From assembly GCF_011752565.1 (NCBI RefSeq), contig NZ_VWXK01000046.1:1-42616 (forward strand): a stretch of DNA of 42,616 bases, given 5' to 3'. Positions 15,519-21,606 of this stretch are shown here, one piece after another. Positions within the stretch are counted from its first letter, which is position 1. Each line of letters starts with the position of its first letter. The notes under the pieces were generated by a model. That model was not told where the DNA came from. It ran no database searches and was given only the letters and a program-made list of their open reading frames with translations. Source of the stretch: Pantoea sp. Ap-967 (GTDB taxonomy: Bacteria; Pseudomonadota; Gammaproteobacteria; Pseudomonadales; Pseudomonadaceae). The translations under genes were made by a program, and so were the position numbers.

Positions 15519-15891
15519 ATCCGCATACGCGCCGGGCGCTGATCGACTTTACCGGATCAATGGTTACGCTCGCGTGATCGCCATGTGATGACGGGGCTTT
15601 ATCCGTGTACAGATAGAGAACCATCCGCACAAACGATAGATTGCCGTCCGTATACGGATAAATGACAATCCGCACACAAAACGGATAAACTACTATCCGT
15701 ATGCGGATATTTTACACTCGGTATATACGGATGGTTTATATCTGCATATGCTGACGAACTATCGTCCGCATGCGGATAGTTTTATATCCTAAAAATGTAC
15801 CGATCACTTTCTATCTGTATGCGGATAGTTGCTTGCCGTATGCGGATGATGTGCTATCATTAGCTAAGGATAGATGGCTATCCGCATAGCG
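15519..15891. repeat. Iteron-like palindrome cluster ATCCGYATRCGGAT (candidate oriV or partition site)
   Basis: The stretch is AT-rich compared with the rest of the plasmid. Full or near-full palindromes start at 15601, 15646, 15695, 15764, 15813 and 15834. Half or gapped sites start near 15519, 15623, 15668, 15724 and 15880. Several neighbours are 21-23 bases apart (15601, 15623, 15646, 15668; 15813, 15834), about two helical turns. The cluster ends 15 bases before the gene at 15907. It could be the replication origin bound by the HTH of the Rep at 17120-18544, or an operator/partition site for the protein at 15907. No clear DnaA box was found. Confidence 0.8.
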
Positions 15892-15906
15892 ACCGGGAGG
15901 GCTACC

Positions 15907-16428
15907 ATGCAGATTCGAGAACAGGGCCGTAAAATCCAGTGCATTCGCACGGTCTACGACAAGGCGATTGGTCGCGGTCGGCAGGTGGTTGTGGCCACGG
16001 TGCCGCGTTGGAGCACCAGCCTGATGCCGTCTGAGGACGGGCTTGTTAATCTCACTGAGGCCGAGCGCGAGCAACTGGCCGAGTTCTTGGCCAAGCGCCG
16101 GGCAGAGTCCGAAGAATCGAACAGCCGCTACACCGTCATGTCGGCAGACACTTGGATGGCCACGCTAGCCAAGTCCATCAAGGCCGGTCAGACACTCCGG
16201 CCGGAGCAGGCCGACGCGATCTGGCAGAGCATGGGGGAGGTGGCCAAGGCGCTGCGCAAGGCTGGCTATGCGAAGCCCAAGGCGATCAGGAAGGCCAAAC
16301 CAGAACCGACACCAGCAACGCCGGAGCCGGACACGTCGGCGTTAGGGTCGAAAGCGATCAGGCCCAAACGGGTCAGGAAGCCAAGCGCCGCAAAGGCCGC
16401 GGCTGACAGCACGGGCAAGGTAGAGTAG
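15907..16428 (+). CDS. Unknown plasmid protein with basic C-terminal tail, next to the palindrome cluster
   Basis: The 173-residue protein has an N-terminal globular part (MQIREQGRKIQCIRTVYDKA) and a helical middle (about 50-115). A Lys/Pro/Ala-rich tail of about 55 residues is likely to touch nucleic acid. The start at 15907 follows GGGAGG; the upstream ATG at 15874 overlaps the last palindrome. I do not recognise the family. Its position immediately downstream of the palindromes makes it a candidate binding protein for them, acting in partition or copy control. Confidence 0.75.
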   Translation: MQIREQGRKIQCIRTVYDKAIGRGRQVVVATVPRWSTSLMPSEDGLVNLTEAEREQLAEFLAKRRAESEESNSRYTVMSADTWMATLAKSIKAGQTLRPEQADAIWQSMGEVAKALRKAGYAKPKAIRKAKPEPTPATPEPDTSALGSKAIRPKRVRKPSAAKAAADSTGKVE

Positions 16429-16431
16429 GGC

Positions 16432-16492
16432 GCGCCTACGCGGCGGCTGTGCCTGTAGCCCTTCCCTTTGGTGCCAGATTTCACGTAGGCGC
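16432..16492. repeat. 9-bp inverted repeat around a GGCACCAAA motif
   Basis: GCGCCTACG at 16432-16440 pairs with CGTAGGCGC at 16484-16492. The loop contains GGCACCAAAGGGAAGGG on the minus strand. The element lies between two convergent genes, 16428 and 16550; there is no T-run after it. Confidence 0.5.
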
Positions 16493-16504
16493 AGCCTATT
16501 CAAT

Positions 16505-16550
16505 GCGATCATGCGCGATTGAATGCGATTCTATGCGACTGTACGCGATT
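16505..16550 (-). repeat. Five inverted copies of the 10-bp oriT-side repeat
   Basis: GCGA (= TCGC on the other strand) recurs at 16505, 16515, 16525, 16535 and 16545 with exact 10-base spacing. Read on the minus strand the unit is again AATCGCRYAN, the same as in the array at 11654-11762. It lies between the stop codons of two convergent genes, not at a promoter. Confidence 0.85.
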
Positions 16551-16858
16551 CACGGTTGCGGTATCGACTGCAACCGCTTCACGGCCGCGACGAAATCGAG
16601 GCGCAGCAGGTGCATGGCCAAGTCAATCGCCCCGCCACCCCCTCGGTCGGCCTGTACGTCGTACCACTTCGCGCCGGTGGCCAGCAGCTCGATCACGCCA
16701 CCGCCAAGCGAGACATGCACCCGCACCGTGGCTTTGTCCTTGACTGGCTGAAACGTCGCGTCACGCTTCCAGTACAGCCCCAGCGCATCGAGCACGACCA
16801 GCACCGGCACCCCGCGCAAGTGCTCGATCCGGGCATCATCAAATCGTCTTGAGCGCAT
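16550..16858 (-). CDS. Short primase-type N-terminal domain protein
   Basis: The 102-residue protein resembles the domain that precedes TOPRIM in mobile-element primases (CHC2/DUF3991-like). It contains VLVVLDALGLYW near 20-31, ATGAKWYDVQADRGGGGAIDLAMHLL in the middle, and FVAAVKRL at the end. No cysteine-histidine zinc ligands and no TOPRIM are present, so it is either a stand-alone domain or a truncated primase. The start follows GGGGAGTGGAAGG; a GTG at 16885 is an alternative. It lies downstream of rep on the same strand and may help in priming replication (inference). Confidence 0.7.
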   Translation of the reverse strand: MRSRRFDDARIEHLRGVPVLVVLDALGLYWKRDATFQPVKDKATVRVHVSLGGGVIELLATGAKWYDVQADRGGGGAIDLAMHLLRLDFVAAVKRLQSIPQP

Positions 16859-17119
16859 CGCCTTCCACTCCCCGTCGAACAGCACCGACGTTACCTATCA
16901 TCAACGGCCCAAGCCTCCGCCCCGTTCCGGGGCTGCGCGACCCGTGGACAACGCTTCGCGTTGACGCACCGGCCTTGCGGGCTACTCGTGATATTTCATC
17001 ACGGGGGCTACTCCCGGCTGCGCCGGGCAAAAGCGCGGGAGGCTTCGCCATTAGTAATACGCACGGACTTTGAACACCTGTTGTCACGGTACTGCCGGGG
17101 GCGGTGTACACCTGCAACA
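16859..17119. other. Hairpin-rich non-coding stretch downstream of rep
   Basis: No convincing gene. Three perfect short hairpins follow each other: CAACGC-TTC-GCGTTG (16949-16963), CGTGAT-ATTTC-ATCACG (16987-17003) and CCCGGC-TGC-GCCGGG (17013-17027). These are features of single-strand initiation sites or of a recombination remnant. The first copy of a 37-bp direct repeat lies here (17041-17077). Confidence 0.55.
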
Positions 17120-17189
17120 TCAGGACGACCGGGCCGCCGTCAAAAGCTCGGGGGCTTCGCCATTAGTAATACGCACGGACTCTGAACAC
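17041..17189. repeat. 37-bp direct repeat covering the 3' end of rep
   Basis: 17041-17077 and 17153-17189 are identical at 36 of 37 positions and are 112 bases apart. The second copy encodes residues near the Rep C-terminus (SESVRITNGEAPEL); the first lies past the rep stop codon. The layout suggests a partial duplication or a recombination event that replaced the rep tail. Confidence 0.85.
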
Positions 17190-18544
17190 TCTACAGGCGG
17201 GGCCTTGAGGTAGCCCGATACGGCACCCACGGATACGCCCATTTGCTTGGCGATGGCCCGCACGCTCAAGCCTTCGCGTCTAAGGGCCTGCGCCTGCGCC
17301 TGCTTGGCGTTGGCAGCCTCAAGGTAGGTTTCCCGGTCTACCGCACCGGCAGCGCGTCTACGGCCTTCCTCGCGCTTCCTGTGGCGTTCTGCGGCCTCGG
17401 CCTGGCTGACGATGGTCTTGAGCTGACGCTGTTCGTCAGCGGTGATTCTGAACAGGTTGATAAGGGTGTCATTCTTTGGCGTGTACAGCGGCGCGTAGTC
17501 CTTGCCGCCAAAGCTGACTTTCTCCCCGGCTTCGTAGGCTTTGGCCTTGCCGAACAAGGTCATCAGCTCTTTCGAGCGACTATTCCATTGCGGGTCAAGC
17601 TCGCGGGCCAGCGCGGCCGCTTCGTGGTACATCTGCTTGCTGTTGGTCGCCCCGGACAGTAACAGGAAGTTCAACCGCCAAAACAGGTGCTGCATCCGGC
17701 TGCCTTCACCGACGCCACCGCGCAGCTCGGCCAGCTTGCGCAGGTCTTCGAGTCGATCCCACGCGAGCTGTCGGCCGGAGAAACCGCGCAGATTGTCGGC
17801 TTTGCCGCCGGGCACCAAAAGGAAAGGCTTTCTCGGTGCGCGCTGCTCGGCCTGCTTCTGCTGTTCTTGCCGTTGCTGCTCGATAGTCCATCGGGCCGCC
17901 GGTAGCAGCGCCTCGGCCAGATACTCGAAGTTGTAGCGGATCGGTTGGCCATCGTGGCCGCTCTGGACGTGAACCACGCGGCAGACTTCGCCGCTCTTGC
18001 TGTTGACCGTCTCGACGGTGCGCAGCACGCGGCTGGCGTCCTTGGCCATCGGATCGGCGCCGACGTGCGCGAGGCGATCCACAAGGTAGCGTTGGCAGGC
18101 GTTCCAGCGGGGCAGGGCCTGACGTGGAATCGTGCCCTCTAGCAGCCACTTGGCCTGTATGCCCCGGCCGCTGTAGATCAACACGGACGGCGGCGGCAAG
18201 CCTTCGTCGGCGCAGAAGTACAGGACAGACGCGGCCAGTTGGTCGGGCGAACGCCCGGCCAGCGCGGGCACGCGGTAGGTGTCGAGGTCGGCGAACAGCA
18301 GGCCCAGCCGCGAGAGGTTCACGACACGCCGGTTGGGGCGGATGAACTCGGCTTGTGACATCCAAGTGTCGCGAGTCTTGTCCACCAGATTGAGCACGGT
18401 GGGCATATCCGCCAAACGATGGGACGACTGGCGCTTGTCGCCGCGAACGTCAACCAGCAGCGCGAAAAACCCGCTCCTGTTGCTGTCGTGGTACAAGTGC
18501 GCCTCGTCCTGAGAACTGAACAGCGCAAGCTGTGAACTTGCCAT
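17120..18544 (-). CDS. Rep: primase-like replication protein with C-terminal HTH
   Basis: This 474-residue protein is the best replication-initiator candidate. The motif set resembles archaeo-eukaryotic primases: LFADLDTY (DxD at 86-88), YSGRGIQAKWLLEG (about 124-137, where the usual histidine is replaced) and DASRVLRTVETVNSK (169-183). A helix-turn-helix (EGLSVRAIAKQMGVSVGAVSGYL) lies near the C-terminus. The start at 18544 follows AGGAGC; a start at 18592 is less likely. No TrfA-like or RepA winged-helix protein is seen elsewhere. It could instead be a primase that supports another initiator. Binding of the HTH to the palindromes at 15.5-15.9 kb is inference. Confidence 0.8.
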   Translation of the reverse strand: MASSQLALFSSQDEAHLYHDSNRSGFFALLVDVRGDKRQSSHRLADMPTVLNLVDKTRDTWMSQAEFIRPNRRVVNLSRLGLLFADLDTYRVPALAGRSPDQLAASVLYFCADEGLPPPSVLIYSGRGIQAKWLLEGTIPRQALPRWNACQRYLVDRLAHVGADPMAKDASRVLRTVETVNSKSGEVCRVVHVQSGHDGQPIRYNFEYLAEALLPAARWTIEQQRQEQQKQAEQRAPRKPFLLVPGGKADNLRGFSGRQLAWDRLEDLRKLAELRGGVGEGSRMQHLFWRLNFLLLSGATNSKQMYHEAAALARELDPQWNSRSKELMTLFGKAKAYEAGEKVSFGGKDYAPLYTPKNDTLINLFRITADEQRQLKTIVSQAEAAERHRKREEGRRRAAGAVDRETYLEAANAKQAQAQALRREGLSVRAIAKQMGVSVGAVSGYLKAPPVECSESVRITNGEAPELLTAARSS

Positions 18545-18694
18545 AAAGCTCCTGCCTTTCGAGGCACACCACGCGGGCGCACCTCTTGTCAAAGGCAGAG
18601 CGAGACACTAGAATGAACCTGAATTTACCCCGCCAAGGGCGTCTGTTCCGGTTCCCGTCGCCAAACGGTTCTGTAAGTCGCTCTGCTATTCGCC

Positions 18695-18722
18695 AAAGCC
18701 CCGTCGCCAAACGGGGCTTTTG
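18695..18722 (-). terminator. Terminator between the ParC-like gene and rep
   Basis: The stem AAAGCCCCGT...ACGGGGCTTT (18695-18704 / 18711-18720) is flanked by A and T runs on either side and works in both directions on paper. It ends the minus-strand gene at 18732. The bases around it (18545-18731) hold no other gene; CGTCGCCAAACGG occurs twice there (near 18653 and in the loop). Confidence 0.75.
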
Positions 18723-18731
18723 CATTTCTGG

Positions 18732-19079
18732 TCAACCAACAATCTGCAACACTGCGCGGTCGAGGGCCTGCCGGGCCTTCTGCGCGTGATCGTTGGCGCG
18801 GTTACTTCTGGCCAAGGTGCGAGGCACCCAGCCCTGAGCATCTGTTTCCCACTGGTATATGCCGTGCTGCACCAGCACCGAACCGGCACCATCCAGCGAT
18901 GAAAAGTAGCGCGGGCCGCCACGGTACTGCCCAAGGATGCGGTCTTTCTGAGCGATCCGCAGCACCACGACCAAGCCTTTGTCAGCCTTACCAATGGTTG
19001 CCGCATGGACGCCACCGGCGGCCAGCACTTCCTTGAACGATACCGGGTCGATGACAGCATTAGAATCAAACGTAATCAT
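18732..19079 (-). CDS. Possible ParC-like partition-associated protein
   Basis: The 115-residue protein has VSFKEVLAAGGVHAATIGKA, then GLVVVLRIAQKDRILGQYRGGPRYFSSLD, then GIYQWETD. This pattern (buried strand, 'RGG..R.F', 'HGI..W.VD') resembles the small ParC proteins of IncP-type parCBA loci, whose molecular role is not settled. No ParA or ParB neighbours are present. The assignment is tentative; otherwise it is a small unknown plasmid protein. It is divergent from the XRE regulator at 19353. Confidence 0.4.
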   Translation of the reverse strand: MITFDSNAVIDPVSFKEVLAAGGVHAATIGKADKGLVVVLRIAQKDRILGQYRGGPRYFSSLDGAGSVLVQHGIYQWETDAQGWVPRTLARSNRANDHAQKARQALDRAVLQIVG

Positions 19080-19352
19080 GCCTCACCCCCTAGAGACTGT
19101 CTAGCATGGTTGGATTTTGCGAAAAGCATTATTGCATAATAGCGCATTCGTCTACAGCGCGGTGATGGCACGGGTGGCCACTACCTGAAACCTTCTTTTT
19201 TGGTGCATTCCTTGACCTTTGCCGTAGACAAAAAGGCTCCGATTCGGGCAACCTTTTTGCTAACATACGGCAATTTACTGCGCGTGTTGTGTGCCCTTTT
19301 TGCTACTACAACCCGCTAAATTCACCATTGAAAGGGGAGGTGCCGAGCCGAA
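19080..19352. promoter_or_regulatory. Divergent regulatory region between ParC-like gene and XRE regulator
   Basis: No gene is seen. CCTTTTTGCTA occurs twice (19252-19262 and 19295-19305, 43 bases apart), a possible operator pair for the regulator downstream. A near-copy of the GGCACCAAA motif (minus strand, around 19199-19206) is also present. The stretch is AT-rich for this plasmid. Confidence 0.45.
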
Positions 19353-19616
19353 ATGCCTAGACGACGCGACACCGATTTAGAACAAGAACACGACGAAAAG
19401 CCGGTGGCGGCTGAGCGGCTTCTTTTTGCCAAAAACTTTAGAAAGGCTCGCATCGCCGCCAAGATGAGCCAACGAGACGTCAAGGATAAGACGGGATTTG
19501 CGCAGTCATGGGTCAGCGAAATCGAGACAGGGAAAATGTCACCTACCATCGACAACATGGCCAAGCTGGCCCACTGCCTTGGCGTGCCTCTCTGGCAGCT
19601 TCTAGTACCCTCGTAG
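19353..19616 (+). CDS. XRE-family transcriptional regulator
   Basis: The 87-residue protein is a single HTH_3 domain after a charged N-terminus: FAKNFRKARIAAKMSQRDVKDKTGFAQSWVSEIETGKMSPTIDNMAKLAHCLGVPLWQLL. Such proteins are usually small repressors. It is placed directly upstream of the trb operon and ends at a terminator, so it may control trb through the GATAGT...ACTATC palindrome at 19718. That is inference. The ribosome site GGGGAGG lies somewhat far (13 bases) from the ATG. Confidence 0.87.
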   Translation: MPRRRDTDLEQEHDEKPVAAERLLFAKNFRKARIAAKMSQRDVKDKTGFAQSWVSEIETGKMSPTIDNMAKLAHCLGVPLWQLLVPS

Positions 19617-19660
19617 CACTCCCCCGCGCCGCGATACCTTTCGTCAGGTTATGCCAACTA

Positions 19661-19690
19661 GACCCCACATCGCCGTGGGGTCTTTTCGTT
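19661..19690 (+). terminator. Terminator after the XRE regulator
   Basis: The stem GACCCCAC-ATCGCC-GTGGGGTC is followed by TTTTCGTTTTT. Confidence 0.9.
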
Positions 19691-19707
19691 TTTGGATACA
19701 TTCGCCC

Positions 19708-19737
19708 TTGTTCCGGTGATAGTGTTTAGACTATCAT
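19708..19737 (+). promoter_or_regulatory. Predicted trb promoter with palindromic operator
   Basis: TTGTTC (19708) and TATCAT (19732) are 18 bases apart. The palindrome GATAGT-GTTTAG-ACTATC (19718-19735) covers the spacer and -10. Related sequences lie at 27120-27136 ahead of trbF (TCGTTTAAAGACTATC) and at 8414-8430 inside traI. Confidence 0.5.
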
Positions 19738-19795
19738 TATGCCGTCAAGCCTGATCGGCTTGATGCTATCGTGGCAACCGGTAAGGACGAAAGGA

Positions 19796-20779
19796 ATGGA
19801 CGTAAATTCTCCCGACCCGAAGGCTTCTAGCCTCGCATCCAACAGGGCCGAGCACGACCGGCGCATTGCTGAAAAGCTGCGCCGCGAACTCGGGCCGCAG
19901 GTCTGCGAGCTGCTGGAAGATTCGAAAGTTATTGAAATCATGCTGAACCCCGACGGTTCGCTTTGGTGCGAATGGCTCGGGGCACCAATGGAACGAATCG
20001 GGACAATGGCCAAGTCGCAGGCCGAGTCGCTGATGGGCACTGTAGCTTCTTCGTTACGAACCCATATCACCGCAGCGAACCCGATCCTTGAGTGCGAGCT
20101 ACCGCTTGACGGCTCGCGGTTCGAGGCGCTGATTCCGCCAGTCGTCAGCGGCCCTACCTTCACTATCCGTAAGAAAGCGAGCATCGTTTTCACGCTGGCC
20201 AACTATGTGAAGTCGGGGATCATGACCGAGGCGCAATGCGCCGCGATCAAGAGTGCTGTTCTCGAACGCCGCAACATCCTTGTTGTGGGCGGCACTGGCA
20301 CCGGCAAAACCACGCTCACTAACGCCATCATCGCCGAGATTGATGCCGTCACCCCTGAGCACCGTATTGTCATCATCGAGGACACGCGGGAGCTGCAATG
20401 TAGCTCTCCGAACGTTGTCCCGTTGCGGGCTGTCGATCACGTCGATATGACCCGTCTTCTCAAAGCAACCATGCGCCTGCGCCCTGACCGGATTCTTGTC
20501 GGTGAGGCCCGCGACGGGTCGGCGCTGGCGTTGCTCAAGGCATGGAACACTGGCCACCCCGGCGGGGCGGCCACTGTTCACGCGAACTCGGCAAATGCGG
20601 GGCTTATCCGCATGGAACAGCTTGTGGCGGAAGCCACGGCAGCGCCGATGCAAGCGCTTATCGCCGAGGCCGTCGATTTGATCATTGCGATTGAAAAGAC
20701 GGCCACGGGTCGGCGCATCAAAGAAGTCGTCACCGTCACCGGACACGACGGCACCAACTACATCACCCAACCGATATAG
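19796..20779 (+). CDS. trbB: TrbB/VirB11 secretion ATPase
   Basis: The 327-residue hexameric traffic ATPase has Walker A GGTGTGKTT at about 165-173. An Asp box (IVIIEDTRELQC) follows, then a Walker B region (RLRPDRILVGEARDGSALALLKAWNTGHPGG) with the His box THVHAN-type stretch GAATVHANSA. It powers pilus assembly and substrate transfer from the cytoplasmic face of the channel. The start at 19796 follows AAGGA; an ATG at 19739 lies on the operator and is unlikely. It is the first gene of the eleven-gene trb operon. Confidence 0.95.
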   Translation: MDVNSPDPKASSLASNRAEHDRRIAEKLRRELGPQVCELLEDSKVIEIMLNPDGSLWCEWLGAPMERIGTMAKSQAESLMGTVASSLRTHITAANPILECELPLDGSRFEALIPPVVSGPTFTIRKKASIVFTLANYVKSGIMTEAQCAAIKSAVLERRNILVVGGTGTGKTTLTNAIIAEIDAVTPEHRIVIIEDTRELQCSSPNVVPLRAVDHVDMTRLLKATMRLRPDRILVGEARDGSALALLKAWNTGHPGGAATVHANSANAGLIRMEQLVAEATAAPMQALIAEAVDLIIAIEKTATGRRIKEVVTVTGHDGTNYITQPI

Positions 20780-20790
20780 GAAATCATCAC

Positions 20791-21279
20791 ATGACCGCAA
20801 ATGCCCTGTTCGCTTCGCCTGTGGCGTCGTCGGCTCCAACCTTCACGTCGAAGGCTCGGGCCGTCCTGACAAGCCCTTACTTCTGGCTGATGGCCGCGCT
20901 GTTCGTGGCTCTTTTCTTTGGTGCCGAACCTGCCCATGCAGCGAACGCTACCGAGGGCGGCGGCTCCGGCCTGCCGTGGGAAAGCCCTATCTCGAAACTC
21001 GTCCAGTCGATCAGTGGCCCCGTTGCCTTCGGTATCGCCCTGCTCGGCATCATCGCCTGCGGCGCGACCCTGATCTGGGGCGGTGAAATCTCCGAGTTCA
21101 CCCGCCGCATCATCTACGTGATCCTCGTTGTCTGCATCATCGTGTTCGCCAAGAACCTGCTTACCGGCACCATGTTCTCGGGCGCAGTGATCCCGGCAAA
21201 CGCGGCGATCACTGCTGACGATCTGGCCACCGCCTCGAAGGCCCAAGCCAACGCACTGCCGGGTGCAGGGGGTAACTGA
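20791..21279 (+). CDS. trbC: TrbC/VirB2 propilin
   Basis: The 162-residue propilin has a long leader ending AEPAHA before ANATEGG (cleavage expected near residue 51). Two membrane helices follow (about 72-95 and 105-128), separated by the short basic loop WGGEISEFTRR. A C-terminal extension after about 128 would be trimmed. In RP4, TraF cyclises the mature TrbC; TraF is present here at 5551. Its stop overlaps the trbD start. A GGCACCAAA motif lies antisense in the leader (20917-20925). Confidence 0.92.
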   Translation: MTANALFASPVASSAPTFTSKARAVLTSPYFWLMAALFVALFFGAEPAHAANATEGGGSGLPWESPISKLVQSISGPVAFGIALLGIIACGATLIWGGEISEFTRRIIYVILVVCIIVFAKNLLTGTMFSGAVIPANAAITADDLATASKAQANALPGAGGN

Positions 21280-21593
21280 TGCAAGCCGAGGAAGCGCGTC
21301 GATTGACGCCTTTCCACCGGGCACTGCACCGGCCGCAACAGGTATGGGGGGGCGAGCGCGAGCTAATGCTGTTCTCCATGCTGGTTGCGGGCGGCCTGAT
21401 CGTGTCGGCCATGAACTGGCCCGCCACGATCCTTGGGACGTGCATCTGGTTGGTTTGCGTCTATGGCCTTCGCAAGATGGCGAAGGCCGACCCGAACATG
21501 AGCAAGGTCTACGTTCGCCAGCTCAAGTACGGCAACTATTACGGGCCGTTCTCGCGGCCTCACCGGGTGGCCAAGACGCCACGTATCTACTGA
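21279..21593 (+). CDS. trbD: TrbD/VirB3 channel protein
   Basis: The 104-residue inner-membrane protein begins with a RRLTPFHRALHRPQQVWGGER segment. It has two adjacent helices (about 28-62) and a basic tail with VRQLKYGNYYGPFSRP. VirB3-type proteins work with the VirB4 ATPase encoded next. It overlaps the trbC stop and has 13 bases to trbE. Confidence 0.9.
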   Translation: MQAEEARRLTPFHRALHRPQQVWGGERELMLFSMLVAGGLIVSAMNWPATILGTCIWLVCVYGLRKMAKADPNMSKVYVRQLKYGNYYGPFSRPHRVAKTPRIY

Positions 21594-21606
21594 TAAGGAG
21601 CGGACA

